From Hellea sp. (GTDB lineage: Bacteria > Pseudomonadota > Alphaproteobacteria > Caulobacterales > Maricaulaceae): a stretch of 56,615 nt of DNA. Below, piece after piece: positions 14,972 through 25,482 of the stretch. Positions within the stretch are counted from its first letter, which is position 1. Every line of letters begins with the position of its first letter. Location of the stretch: the NCBI GenBank assembly GCA_014238285.1, contig JABABK010000002.1, forward strand, positions 1 through 56,615, in the 5' to 3' direction. The position numbers and the translations under genes are program-made. Below the pieces are notes generated by a model. That model searched no databases. It was not told the DNA's origin and saw nothing but the letters and a program-made list of their open reading frames with translations.

Positions 14972-16669
14972 TTACCAGATTTGATAAGTTGGAATTGTTG
15001 CTGCCATTGGATCTAACCTGATCCATAGTGCGATCATCAAAGCTAAGCCGATACCTAGAACTACGAGTGATATTGATTTTCCGCGGGGCAATCCCGGATA
15101 TAATGGCAATAGCGCTAATGCAGCTATTGATGCCGGGAGGATAGCTACAAATAGCATTTTTGGGCCAACCCCAAGTAAAAGCATATGTTCAAGTCCTAAT
15201 ATATATCCGCAAACCAACGCGATTGTGACAGCGGCGACGACCGTCGCGGCAACGCTTTTGATATTGCGGCTGATCGCGAGCGTTGAGAGGCCGGTTAATA
15301 GTAATGGCAAAGATATAAAATATGCGGCCGTAGGGGCATAAATTTGTCCTATTATCCCGAGGGTGAAAATGGGGATGGCGGCCCCCAAGCGCTCATTCTC
15401 TAGTGGCCGTTTTCGTCCGAACAAGGTTAGAAACATGCCCAGGCATGTGAAGAGGGCTATTAATTCCAGACGAGGTATAGCCGCGAGGCGGTCATAGTAA
15501 TTATCAGAGCCGTTATTGCCCGAAAGGAAATTGAGTCCATAATGTAGTAATCCGCCGAGGATTAGAAACCCAAGCATTTTGAGGCATCCTCGTAATACTT
15601 CGTTTGGTTTAAACTCGCGGATAACAGACGAAATATAGCAAGCTCCCGCGATGGTAAGGAAAGCCCAGCCCCAAATCGGCGCATAAACAATTGTGAACCA
15701 GCCAAAAAGGTCAAAAAAGACGACGTTAGGCGTTTTTGTGGGCAACTCTCTAGAGCCTAAGATTGCTCTAGTTAAATCAAGCCCTTGCGAGCCCATATGT
15801 TGCAATGAGCCTTCATCCAGAGCATCTGCATTGTTTTTGGGTGAGTGATATTGACCGGCCCTACCGATGATAGCAAAATTATAAGCGATATAGTCCTTTT
15901 CTAGGGCTGGGGTCAGGTCTGTGTCATTTGGCAAAATGCTATAAACATACGTGGCGATCGATGATGCGCTGGGCTGTTTCACAGAGCGAGCAAATAATCG
16001 CGCCGCATCTCCGTTCTCTGCAGATGTCTGGAACAAATTAGTTATCCCTCCGCTGCCGCGAGCCTCAAAGTTGATGATTGCGCCTACTTTGTTCTGCAGT
16101 TCGTGAGAGTCAAAAAAGTTGATTGCGCCCACAAGTCCAAGTTCTTCAGCGTCGGTAAGCAAAACGATTAGATCACGCTCCGGTGGTCCATCTTCATTCA
16201 GGGCTCTGACAATCTCAAGAATACTAACGATACCTATTGTGTCGTCCGCAGCACCAGGCGAGTCCCAAACAGTATCGTGATGAGCCATTAAAAGAAGGGC
16301 AGGTTTGGATCGGTCGAGGCCCGGTATAACACCAATAAGATTGTAAATGGTTTGGTTGTTTTTAGTCTTGCCGCTCCAGCGATTAAGACGCTGCAAAGAC
16401 AGTTCGCCAAGCTTAGACTCGTGGATGGAAACCTCCATGCCTAATGCCTCTAAGCGTTTAATAAGGAAATTGCGAACTTTGGCATTTTCCGGTGTTCCCG
16501 TTGGGTGAGGCTCAGCAGCTATGATACGAACATCTTGCATCGCGCGAGCAGATGAAAACTGATCCGCAGCTTGGTCCATACCAACAGGCGCGGGCGGCGT
16601 AGCAGCCAAAACGGCAAATATGATTGCCGCTAGCACGCTAAATAGAAGCAAACCCCAATTTTTACCCAT
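14972..16669 (-). CDS. M28 family zinc aminopeptidase with C-terminal membrane domain
   Basis: About 565 residues. An N-terminal membrane helix (about 5-25) is followed by a periplasmic M28 peptidase domain. Zinc ligands are seen in AHHDTVWDSPGAADD (His, Asp), TDAEELGLVGA (Glu pair, with the general base), FEAR and YHSPKNN (His). From about residue 325 six to eight hydrophobic segments follow, as in the M28 proteins with Fxna/ER-peptidase-like architecture. The start at 16669 has AAGGG six bases upstream; an ATG at 16675 abuts that site. It converges on pspF with no gap. Confidence 0.85.
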   Translation of the reverse strand: MGKNWGLLLFSVLAAIIFAVLAATPPAPVGMDQAADQFSSARAMQDVRIIAAEPHPTGTPENAKVRNFLIKRLEALGMEVSIHESKLGELSLQRLNRWSGKTKNNQTIYNLIGVIPGLDRSKPALLLMAHHDTVWDSPGAADDTIGIVSILEIVRALNEDGPPERDLIVLLTDAEELGLVGAINFFDSHELQNKVGAIINFEARGSGGITNLFQTSAENGDAARLFARSVKQPSASSIATYVYSILPNDTDLTPALEKDYIAYNFAIIGRAGQYHSPKNNADALDEGSLQHMGSQGLDLTRAILGSRELPTKTPNVVFFDLFGWFTIVYAPIWGWAFLTIAGACYISSVIREFKPNEVLRGCLKMLGFLILGGLLHYGLNFLSGNNGSDNYYDRLAAIPRLELIALFTCLGMFLTLFGRKRPLENERLGAAIPIFTLGIIGQIYAPTAAYFISLPLLLTGLSTLAISRNIKSVAATVVAAVTIALVCGYILGLEHMLLLGVGPKMLFVAILPASIAALALLPLYPGLPRGKSISLVVLGIGLALMIALWIRLDPMAATIPTYQIW

Positions 16670-16765
16670 GCTCATCCCTTTTCATTGTAAAGTTCACGGT
16701 AGCTGAAAATCTCGTCTAATCAAGCTTGCGGCGTTTTAAATAATTTCCCAATATTTCCCCAATCC

Positions 16766-16788
16766 GTCGCAACCTTATCCATTGCGAC
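16766..16788 (+). promoter_or_regulatory. Inverted repeat upstream of mdh
   Basis: GTCGCAA (16766-16772) pairs with TTGCGAC (16782-16788) around a 9-base spacer, about 57 bases before the mdh start. It may be an operator or a leader hairpin. Confidence 0.3.
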
Positions 16789-16799
16789 TCGGTCAATGA

Positions 16800-17813
<1,014 letters not shown>

Positions 17814-17838
17814 GCGTTTATCAAATTTGAAATAAAAT

Positions 17839-17866
17839 AAACCCGCACCCAAAAGGTGCGGGTTTT
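17839..17866 (+). terminator. mdh rho-independent terminator
   Basis: AACCCGCACC (17839-17848) pairs with GGTGCGGGTT (17855-17864) around a short loop, followed by T residues. Confidence 0.88.
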
Positions 17867-18000
17867 ATACGTTCATGCGTGAACTATTTGCACGATGTAT
17901 TAATGTTCTAACCTAAACTAAGCTTTAAATTTTATAGTTAACGATGTTTGAACGTCTGCCGTAAGTCTTTGGTGACGTTACCCTACGGTGTTGATGCCGC

Positions 18001-18609
18001 TTAGCTATGGTTCCAATCATTCGGGTCGTCGTTTTTGTTTGGCGATAAGCCTAAAATATCCCCTTTAGTCGAACAGCCCAAGCCCAAGACGGTGCGGTTG
18101 GCATAGCTGAAATAGGCAGAGACTTGGTTGATTTCTAAAATTTCACCGTCAGTATATCCGGCTGCGCGCAATCGTTTAACAATCTCTTCTCCCATGCCAG
18201 CCGGATCACGGGTCAATTGCCGAGCGTATTCCATGGCAATTTTCTGGGCGACATTTAACGGTGCAGCATCAATATTATTGGTATCTATGGCGCCGCGGAT
18301 TAAGGCCGATTTTTTGTCATCGCGTAGTAAGCGTTTTAGCCCTGCAAAATGGTGCTCAACACAATAGTTACATTCATTCAGCGCTGACACCCAAACCCCC
18401 AATGTTTCGAGAAACCATTTCGGGATGGTATTGTCATGGTGATGGAGAACATATTTGTAAATCGCCATATGCCCCTCCATCGAGTGAGGACGCAGAGAAT
18501 GCATCATCATGATATTATCAACGTTATTATTAGGCCCTTTGACCCGGTCATAAAGCGGCTTAAGTTTTTCGTCCGCGTCTTCGTAGGCAACGACTTTAAT
18601 CCAAGGCAT
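18001..18609 (-). CDS. AhpD-like / carboxymuconolactone decarboxylase family peroxidase-related protein
   Basis: A 202-residue protein with the AhpD-type redox signature NECNYCVEHHFAGL (CxxC followed by His) near residue 90. Family members reduce peroxides with the Cys pair and a proton-relay His. The larger fold (PWIKVVAYEDADEKLKPLYDR at the start, QVSAYFSYANRTVLGLG near the end) fits the uncharacterised peroxidase-related group. GGAG lies before the ATG at 18609, which matches the usual family start (MPWIK). It is a single gene, transcribed the same way as the LbtU-like porin upstream. Confidence 0.82.
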   Translation of the reverse strand: MPWIKVVAYEDADEKLKPLYDRVKGPNNNVDNIMMMHSLRPHSMEGHMAIYKYVLHHHDNTIPKWFLETLGVWVSALNECNYCVEHHFAGLKRLLRDDKKSALIRGAIDTNNIDAAPLNVAQKIAMEYARQLTRDPAGMGEEIVKRLRAAGYTDGEILEINQVSAYFSYANRTVLGLGCSTKGDILGLSPNKNDDPNDWNHS

Positions 18610-18781
18610 TATTGACTCCACTATCTGCTGAGCGGTTCTTATCGGTGATAAGTTTGCGGAGCGCAATGGGAGCGCCGCCAAGTCACTTAAACAAGCTGGC
18701 GACACCACGATATAAATGGAAACTATCTATAAGTGTGCCAACCACCGTAAGGTGGGGCACATTAGGGTTTAAACGCCTATC

Positions 18782-20437
18782 TTAGAAGCGCGCCTTTAAT
18801 CCCACATTGATCGCGTGCGCTATTGTATCGTCATTGGATACGTTTTGCGGGTTCACGAAGGGGATGAAGCCTTTATTATAGACATATTCGATACCTAGAT
18901 CGAGATAAGGCGACACAGGATATTCAATACTGGCGGCGTGTTGCTGATTGTTTTTCCAGCTGGTTGGCTGGAACGTCACGCTGCTAAGGCCTTGGAAGTC
19001 ATCACCGATATTACCCCATGACCCAACGGCCGCAATGGCGACCCGTTTGCCATTTGGTAATTTAGGTTTGATCCGCGCCTGGGCCACAAGAACTTCAAGG
19101 TTTTGATCAAAATTGATATTGTCGATGTCATTTGGTGAACCTGCTGCGTCTATGATATAGGCTGGGTCAACAAAACCGTCGGCATCTTGCGGTATGGCTG
19201 CGCCCCAAGGTTTCAGCGTTGTAGAATATTCTACCATAGCGTCGAAGAAATCACTGTTATATTCAGCAAAGCCGGTAACGGCGCTATTACGATATTCGAT
19301 GAAGTTTGTTGGCGGTGTGCCTGATTCAATGGCTTGGAACGTATGTGCCGTCCAGTTATTGCGATAGATTGTATCGTGTAGATATCCACCGCCGACTGTA
19401 AAGGCTTTAGAGCCGCCTAAGAGGAACTCTTTCTCTGCGTTGAAAGCATAGTTCTGAATATTGTTGTTTTCAGCGGCGTAGGCCGTTCTGAGCTGACGTC
19501 CGCCAGAAAAGGCTGAACCCACAAGCTTGAAACCGTCTTTATAGAAGCCAACTTCTAGGACTGGCTGATCAGAAGCTGCCCAGAAATAATGCTGCGCTTC
19601 GGTTTGAGTGAAAGCGTTATAGCCGTCAAAATTACCAAAATCGATCGTCTTACGACCAAAGGCGGCATAGAAAGGTAGCTTATCTAGGTTGCCCAAGACA
19701 ACAAATGCTTTGCGAAGCTGCATTTCTTCTTGATCGCCAGGAAAGTTCGTCTCCGAATATTCTGGTTGCATATAAATATTTGTCCAGTCGCCAAAGCTTG
19801 CGGTGAAGGATAGGGCCGCATTATTGATGGCGAAAACACCCGCTTCAGTATCTGTGCCTTGAGAGAAAAACGGGAAGCGTGATAAAATAGGGAACTGTCC
19901 AGGACTATCAGTTTTTTGCCACATAAATCCGCCTTTTACAGCGCCGCCAATTGTCAAAGAGTTTTTTGGTAGGACGCCATTGGCTCGGTTCACAAGAATT
20001 GAGAGGGCCTTGCCCGTCGTGTTTTCTTGCCAATCGAGCATATCAGCTGTGTGATATGGGTTTGTGCGAACATTAACGCCGCCAATATTCATGTGACGAC
20101 CAATATCACCATGGAAACGGTTAGCGGCTGCTTGACTGTAGCTAACACCGTGGGTTCCAGATAATCCACGCAATCCTTGCGCGTTGGTGTTTGAGGCGAC
20201 ATAGGTAGAGCCGTTATTTTGCACGGAATATCCAACGTTTTGCGCCGCATATTGCTGTTGCAAACGCTGAGTCTGCCAGGACGGTGCGCCAGACTGCACA
20301 TATTTCGAATCCACACCTTCAAAATTGACCGGAAAGGCGCCGCGAAGACTGGTTGGGTTATGATTGGCGGCCACTGGCAGGCCAATCAAGAGCAGGGCAC
20401 TACCTGCTAATAGCGAGTATTTAATACGAGTTTTCAT
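18782..20437 (-). CDS. LbtU-like siderophore porin family outer-membrane protein
   Basis: A 551-residue outer-membrane beta-barrel. It starts with a signal peptide (MKTRIKYSLLAGSALLLIGLPVAA). The first 150 residues are Gln/Asn-rich and the rest shows alternating strands and ends in GLKARF, with the terminal Phe used for barrel assembly. Stretches such as SLTIGGAVKGGFMWQK and YAAFGRKTIDFGNFDGYNAFTQTEAQHYFWA recall the LbtU siderophore-porin family of Legionella. GAGGG precedes the ATG at 20437. The ligand is inferred from the family name only. It lies just downstream of the sigma-54 response regulator. Confidence 0.7.
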   Translation of the reverse strand: MKTRIKYSLLAGSALLLIGLPVAANHNPTSLRGAFPVNFEGVDSKYVQSGAPSWQTQRLQQQYAAQNVGYSVQNNGSTYVASNTNAQGLRGLSGTHGVSYSQAAANRFHGDIGRHMNIGGVNVRTNPYHTADMLDWQENTTGKALSILVNRANGVLPKNSLTIGGAVKGGFMWQKTDSPGQFPILSRFPFFSQGTDTEAGVFAINNAALSFTASFGDWTNIYMQPEYSETNFPGDQEEMQLRKAFVVLGNLDKLPFYAAFGRKTIDFGNFDGYNAFTQTEAQHYFWAASDQPVLEVGFYKDGFKLVGSAFSGGRQLRTAYAAENNNIQNYAFNAEKEFLLGGSKAFTVGGGYLHDTIYRNNWTAHTFQAIESGTPPTNFIEYRNSAVTGFAEYNSDFFDAMVEYSTTLKPWGAAIPQDADGFVDPAYIIDAAGSPNDIDNINFDQNLEVLVAQARIKPKLPNGKRVAIAAVGSWGNIGDDFQGLSSVTFQPTSWKNNQQHAASIEYPVSPYLDLGIEYVYNKGFIPFVNPQNVSNDDTIAHAINVGLKARF

Positions 20438-20447
20438 GATAGCCCTC

Positions 20448-21899
20448 TTAAGCGGAACGAACGTTGTCGACGTCAACGCCGTGTTCGCGAACCTTTCGGT
20501 AAAGTGTTGAGCGGCCGATTCCCAATCGGCGCGCGATTTCGGACATGTGTCCGCCATAATTCCCAATGGCGAATTCGATCAGGTCACGCTCGATTTCTTC
20601 AAGCGTTCTTAAGTGTCCGTCCCGATCTAAAAATTGTATTTTCTCGTCTTCTGTTCTGGCGTCTACATTGGCCAGCAATGCCGAGAACCCGCCTTCGGCT
20701 TTGGCGGCAAAGCTTGGCATTTCGCCGGATATTTGCGGAAAATCTTGCGGATGAAGGATTTGGCCATCGGATAGGATCATGGCGCGAAAGATAGAATTTT
20801 CTAATTGGCGCACATTGCCAGGCCAATCAAAAGCCTTGAGCATATCAAGGGTTTCATGGGTCGCGCTGTTAACGGTCATACGTTCTTGAGCGTTAAACCG
20901 TTTTATAAAGTGCTCTAGAAGAGCCGGAATATCTTCACGGCGTTCGCGAAGCGCAGGCACCTGAATTGGGAAAACATTTAAGCGGTAATAGAGATCTTCT
21001 CTAAAAGCGCCGTGTTTCACAGCCTCTGCGAGGTCGCGATTAGTCGCGGAGACAATCCTGACGTCAACCCGGACGGGCCGTTTTGAGCCAATAGGATCAA
21101 CTTCACCTTCTTGTAGAACCCGTAAGAGTTTTACCTGCATATCAAGCGGCAACTCACCGACTTCATCAAGGAATAATGTACCAGTGTTCGCTTCTTGGAA
21201 TTTACCTAGATGCTTGGCGTTTGCGCCCGTAAACGAGCCTTTTTCATGGCCAAACAATATGCTTTCCACGAGGTTTTCAGGGATGGCGCCGCAATTGACA
21301 GTTACAAACGGTCTATCTGAGCGCTCGGAAGCCCCTTGAATAGCGCGGGCAATGACTTCTTTACCGACACCGGATTCGCCTGTGATTAAAATAGGAATAT
21401 TCGCTTTTGCGCCGCGTTCGCCCATGGCAACTACGCTGCGCATAGATGAAGCATTACCAACGAGATCCTCAAAGGTCAGGCCGCCCGTGGTTGTTTTCTT
21501 AAGGCGGGTAACTTCACCAACAAGAGTATTGAGCTCAAGAGCATTTCGAATAGATACGATAATGCGTTCCGGACTGGCGGGCTTTACAATAAAGTCTCTA
21601 GCGCCCGATTGCATAGCGTTTACAACGGTGTCGATACTGCCTTTACCGGTCAAGACGATAACTGGGAGTTCGCTTTTTTGGGCCTGGATTTGATTTAACG
21701 TTTCCATGCCGTCCATGCCGGGCATAATAAGGTCGAGTAGGACAACGTGAATATTGTGGCCGTCTGCGCCAAAGATCATGGATAGAGCGGTGTCGCCACT
21801 ATCAGCCTGAAGAGTTGAAAACCCACTTTTTTCAATGACCGCCTGTATAAGACGTCGTTGAGTCGGATCATCGTCAACGATGAGTACCGTTTTTCCCAT
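20448..21899 (-). CDS. Sigma-54-dependent response regulator (NtrC family, TacA-like)
   Basis: A 483-residue regulator. The receiver domain has the acidic pocket DDD (9-11) and phosphoacceptor Asp56 in LLDLIMPG. The AAA+ domain has Walker A GESGVGKE, an intact GSFTGA sigma-54 loop and Walker B GTLFLDE. A Fis-type HTH ends it (MSEIARRLGIGRSTLYRKVREHG). The start VDDDPTQRRLIQAV and the GHLRTLEEIERDLIEFAI linker recall Caulobacter TacA, which governs stalk genes; that identity is from memory. GGTGA supports the ATG at 21899. Its intact motifs show that sigma-54 control operates in this organism. Confidence 0.88.
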   Translation of the reverse strand: MGKTVLIVDDDPTQRRLIQAVIEKSGFSTLQADSGDTALSMIFGADGHNIHVVLLDLIMPGMDGMETLNQIQAQKSELPVIVLTGKGSIDTVVNAMQSGARDFIVKPASPERIIVSIRNALELNTLVGEVTRLKKTTTGGLTFEDLVGNASSMRSVVAMGERGAKANIPILITGESGVGKEVIARAIQGASERSDRPFVTVNCGAIPENLVESILFGHEKGSFTGANAKHLGKFQEANTGTLFLDEVGELPLDMQVKLLRVLQEGEVDPIGSKRPVRVDVRIVSATNRDLAEAVKHGAFREDLYYRLNVFPIQVPALRERREDIPALLEHFIKRFNAQERMTVNSATHETLDMLKAFDWPGNVRQLENSIFRAMILSDGQILHPQDFPQISGEMPSFAAKAEGGFSALLANVDARTEDEKIQFLDRDGHLRTLEEIERDLIEFAIGNYGGHMSEIARRLGIGRSTLYRKVREHGVDVDNVRSA

Positions 21900-22183
21900 A
21901 TCATTCACCATTTCACGGTCTTTGAGACCAGTTGCCGGATTTTTCCGGTCATTCAGCGTCGCAATATGGGACAAATGAGTAAAAATGCTCTTAATGGGAG
22001 CAATTTGCTTTCGAGTAATGTTAGAAGCTGGGCGAAATCGCCTATTTTTTGAGCTTTCCTTGAAAAATTGAAACAAAATGCTCTGGAAGCGAATTATTAT
22101 CGAGGTGCGACGGCTGGACGCTTGAGAGCTGGCAAGGCACGTGATAGTGGAGGCTAGAATTTTAATGACTAAGGGTGAATCAA

Positions 22184-22486
22184 ATGGCTGATGCTCATTC
22201 AGATTATACTAAAGGCGAAATGGCAGTTGGAGCCCAGCGCGGTACTTTCTCCGGTTTCATGGGTATGACTATTTATGGCGGTGGTTTGCTGGCTCTAGCC
22301 TTGCTGTTTCCAATCTTAACCGTTGGCGGCGGTGGTCTTCCATGGTTGACGGCTTTAGTAGCAACCTTAGTCGTCGGAATAGTCATGGGCGTATTGCTCA
22401 AGCTAAAAGGTGCCTGGTTTGCAACGATTATCCTGATTTCAGGAATAGTTGTGGTTATTTGCGCGATTGTTTCCGCTTTAACCTAG
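22184..22486 (+). CDS. aa3-type cytochrome c oxidase subunit IV-like protein, enlarged
   Basis: A 100-residue protein. Its N-terminal KGEMAVGAQRGTFSGFMGMTIYGG fits the short alphaproteobacterial aa3 oxidase subunit IV, in which a KGEM...TF.GF motif precedes one helix. Here three membrane segments are seen (about 30-48, 52-70, 77-98) rather than one, so it is longer than usual. It lies upstream of the transhydrogenase genes, as often in alphaproteobacteria. AAGGG precedes the ATG at 22184. No oxidase catalytic subunits are in the window; an assembly or accessory role is an inference. Confidence 0.65.
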   Translation: MADAHSDYTKGEMAVGAQRGTFSGFMGMTIYGGGLLALALLFPILTVGGGGLPWLTALVATLVVGIVMGVLLKLKGAWFATIILISGIVVVICAIVSALT

Positions 22487-22559
22487 ACTATGCAACTTTT
22501 TTCATATTACTACAGCGCATGACAATTCTCTTAAATCCGTAAAAAAATAGGATAACCGG

Positions 22560-23687
22560 GTGAAAATAGCTGTATTAAACGACGCGGGCGGCGATGAAGC
22601 CCGCGTAGCCGCAACACCGGGAACGGTGAAGGGGTATATAAAATCTGGCCATAGCGTAACTGTGGTCAAGGGCGCTGGTAAACTAGCGAATTTCGCAGAT
22701 AGTGATTATAAAGAAGCGGGCGCAACGATTTCTGCGTCTAATACCGCTGCTGTCAAAGGCGCGGATTTGGTGTTCTCTATTATTGGCGGTGATAAAAAGC
22801 TTCTGGCTAGCCTTAAAAAAGGCGCAGGGATCACAGGGCTCTTAAATCCAACAGATAATCCAGACTTTGCCAAGGCCTGCGCCAAAGCAGGTGTGACGGC
22901 ATACGCGCTGGAATATATTCCGCGTATTTCCAGAGCCCAGAGCATGGATGTGCTGTCTTCTCAATCTAATCTCTCTGGATATCGCGCCGTTGTCGAAGCG
23001 GGCACTATATATGGCCGTGCTTTTCCAATGATGATGACGGCGGCGGGCACTATTGCTCCGGCTAAGGTCTTTATTATGGGCGCCGGTGTTGCAGGGCTTC
23101 AGGCGATTGCTACCGCGAGACGCCTCGGCGCTGTCACCACGGCGACAGATGTTCGCCCGGCGGCCAAAGAACAAGTCGCATCGCTCGGCGCAAAATTTGT
23201 TGCCGTAGAAAACGAAGAATTTAAAGAAGCGGAGACAGCAGGTGGTTACGCCAAGCAAATGTCGCCTGAATATCAAAAACTTCAAGCTGAACTCACAGCG
23301 GCACATATCGCCAAGCAAGATATTGTTGTCACTACGGCTCTCATCCCGGGTCGTCCCGCTCCGCGTCTGATCGACAAGAAAATGATTGCCAATATGCGAC
23401 CAGGTTCTGTCATTGTTGATATGGCAGTGGAGCGTGGCGGGAACGTCGAAGGCGCAAAAGCTGGCGAGATTGTCACGACTAAGAACGGCGTGAAAATTGT
23501 TGGTCTGTTAAATTGGCCATCCCGTATGGCATCGGACGCGTCCAATATGTTTGCCCGTAATCTCAAAAGTTTCTTACCGCTCGTTACGGCGGAAGACGGG
23601 TCTTATGTCCCCAATTGGGATGATGAAATTATTCAAGGCTGCGCTTTGACACGTGACGGCGAAGTCGTTCACGAACGTCTGAAATAG
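22560..23687 (+). CDS. pntAA: NAD(P) transhydrogenase subunit alpha, domain I part
   Basis: A 375-residue NAD(H)-binding subunit of the proton-translocating transhydrogenase. The dI Rossmann region has VFIMGAGVAGLQAIATARRLGA and the TDVRPAAKEQ stretch. RISRAQSMDVLSSQSNLSGYRAV, an invariant dI segment, and the RPAPRLI mobile-loop region are clear. The start is GTG at 22560. It is the first gene of pntAA-pntAB-pntB, with 9-base gaps between genes. The complex moves protons inward while reducing NADP+ with NADH. Confidence 0.95.
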   Translation: MKIAVLNDAGGDEARVAATPGTVKGYIKSGHSVTVVKGAGKLANFADSDYKEAGATISASNTAAVKGADLVFSIIGGDKKLLASLKKGAGITGLLNPTDNPDFAKACAKAGVTAYALEYIPRISRAQSMDVLSSQSNLSGYRAVVEAGTIYGRAFPMMMTAAGTIAPAKVFIMGAGVAGLQAIATARRLGAVTTATDVRPAAKEQVASLGAKFVAVENEEFKEAETAGGYAKQMSPEYQKLQAELTAAHIAKQDIVVTTALIPGRPAPRLIDKKMIANMRPGSVIVDMAVERGGNVEGAKAGEIVTTKNGVKIVGLLNWPSRMASDASNMFARNLKSFLPLVTAEDGSYVPNWDDEIIQGCALTRDGEVVHERLK

Positions 23688-23696
23688 GAGACATCT

Positions 23697-24026
23697 ATGT
23701 TATCCATGTTAATTATGGCAGGCGGAGCGGCGGTTAGCCCGTTCGTTTTTCAATTCGCAATTTTCATTCTCGCGATCTTTGTTGGTTATTATGTAGTCTG
23801 GTCGGTAACGCCAGCGCTTCACACACCACTTATGGCCGTAACTAATGCTATTTCTTCTGTGATTATCGTTGGCGCTCTAATCGCTGTTTCAGCCGGTATT
23901 TCAAGCGGATCTCAAATCTCGACCTGGACAGGCGCGCTCGCTGTGGCGCTTTGCGCGGTCAATATATTTGGTGGCTTTCTGGTCACTCAGCGCATGCTTG
24001 CCATGTATAAGAAGAAGCAGAAGTAG
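23697..24026 (+). CDS. pntAB: NAD(P) transhydrogenase subunit alpha, membrane part
   Basis: A 109-residue membrane subunit with three to four helices. FVGYYVVWSVTPALHTPLMAVTNAISSVIIVGAL is the conserved dII segment, which lies in the proton channel. In E. coli this part is fused to the NAD-binding part; in alphaproteobacteria it is a separate gene as here. GGAGA precedes the ATG. It ends with a basic tail (MYKKKQK) and pntB follows after 9 bases. Confidence 0.93.
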   Translation: MLSMLIMAGGAAVSPFVFQFAIFILAIFVGYYVVWSVTPALHTPLMAVTNAISSVIIVGALIAVSAGISSGSQISTWTGALAVALCAVNIFGGFLVTQRMLAMYKKKQK

Positions 24027-24035
24027 GGCGCGGAT

Positions 24036-25442
24036 ATGACTTTATCAACAAATATGGCCGCAATACTCTACGTTGTTTCGGCAGTTCTCTTCATTTTGGC
24101 CCTTCGCGGCTTGTCATCACCTGTTACCTCTCGTCGAGGTAACGCGTTCGGTATGATCGGCATGGCGATCGCCATTGTCACAACCCTTTTGGTTATTGGC
24201 CTTGGCGGTAAAGCTATGGGTATCATTGCTGGCGGCCTTGTCATAGGCGGCGTTCTAGGCGCGTTTATAGCCCGTAAAATCCCTATGACCGATATGCCAC
24301 AGCTTATCGCAGCGTTTCACTCTCTGGTGGGCCTGGCCGCTGTACTCGTTGCTGTTGCGGCGTTTTATAGCCCAGGAAGCTTCGGCATTCTCACTGATCA
24401 CGGTATTAAAGGCTATAGCCTGCTTGAACTTGCCCTTGGTGCCGCCATTGGCGCGATTACCTTTACGGGCTCTGTCATCGCTTTTCTTAAGCTTAACGGC
24501 AATATGTCAGGCGCGCCTATCTTACTGCCCGCTCGGCATTTGTTGAACTTAGCTCTAGCCATTGGCGTTGCGGTTCTCATCGGGATGCTGATGAAATCTG
24601 GCGGGTCCGATCCGCGTTTAATTTGGGGTATTATTGCGCTGACGCTTGTTCTTGGCATTACGTTGATCATTCCAATTGGCGGGGCTGATATGCCTGTGGT
24701 CATATCCATGCTGAACTCTTATTCAGGCTGGGCAGCTGCGGCTCTAGGTTTCACGCTTGGTAATTTGGCATTGATCATCGTTGGCGCTCTTGTTGGCTCA
24801 TCTGGCGCGATCCTATCATACATCATGTGTAAGGCCATGAACCGTGGGTTCTTAAGTGTGATCTTAGGCGGATTTGGCGCTGACGCAGTATCGACAGACG
24901 GCGGCTTAAAAGAACAGCGCCCTGTTAAACGCGGTAGTGCAGAAGATGCGGCTTTCATCATGAAGAACGCATCTAAAGTTATCATCGTTCCGGGTTACGG
25001 ACTTGCTGTGGCTCAAGCTCAGCACGCCACCCGCGAAATGGTCGATAAGCTCAAAGAAGAAGGCGTTGAGGTGGATTACGCTATCCATCCTGTGGCGGGC
25101 CGTATGCCGGGCCATATGAATGTTCTACTGGCCGAAGCGAACGTACCTTATGATGAAGTGTTCGAACTTGAAGATATCAACTCCGAATTTGCAAACGCCG
25201 ATGTGGCTTTTGTGATCGGTGCCAATGATGTCACTAATCCGGCGGCTAAAAACGATCCACAAAGCCCAATCGCTGGCATGCCTATTCTGGACGTCGATAA
25301 AGCGGCAACGATTTTGTTCGTGAAAAGGTCTTTATCACCGGGCTATGCCGGGATCGATAATGATCTGTTCTATGATGACAAGACCATGATGCTTCTATCG
25401 GATGCCAAGAAGATGGTCGAGGAAATCATAAAGGCACTTTAG
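24036..25442 (+). CDS. pntB: NAD(P) transhydrogenase subunit beta
   Basis: A 468-residue subunit with an N-terminal membrane domain of about eight to nine helices (dII) and a C-terminal NADP(H)-binding domain (dIII). The dIII part shows VIIVPGYGLAVAQAQHATREM, HPVAGRMPGHMNVLLAEA, VIGANDVTNPAAK and the VKRSLSPGYAGIDN stretch, which close over NADP. It completes the three-gene transhydrogenase, which supplies NADPH from the proton motive force. No terminator lies between it and the next start, but one lies inside the next coding sequence. Confidence 0.96.
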   Translation: MTLSTNMAAILYVVSAVLFILALRGLSSPVTSRRGNAFGMIGMAIAIVTTLLVIGLGGKAMGIIAGGLVIGGVLGAFIARKIPMTDMPQLIAAFHSLVGLAAVLVAVAAFYSPGSFGILTDHGIKGYSLLELALGAAIGAITFTGSVIAFLKLNGNMSGAPILLPARHLLNLALAIGVAVLIGMLMKSGGSDPRLIWGIIALTLVLGITLIIPIGGADMPVVISMLNSYSGWAAAALGFTLGNLALIIVGALVGSSGAILSYIMCKAMNRGFLSVILGGFGADAVSTDGGLKEQRPVKRGSAEDAAFIMKNASKVIIVPGYGLAVAQAQHATREMVDKLKEEGVEVDYAIHPVAGRMPGHMNVLLAEANVPYDEVFELEDINSEFANADVAFVIGANDVTNPAAKNDPQSPIAGMPILDVDKAATILFVKRSLSPGYAGIDNDLFYDDKTMMLLSDAKKMVEEIIKAL

Positions 25443-25482
25443 TTTCGACTTTTTTCTGACATCTGGCGCGCTATAGTGCGCT

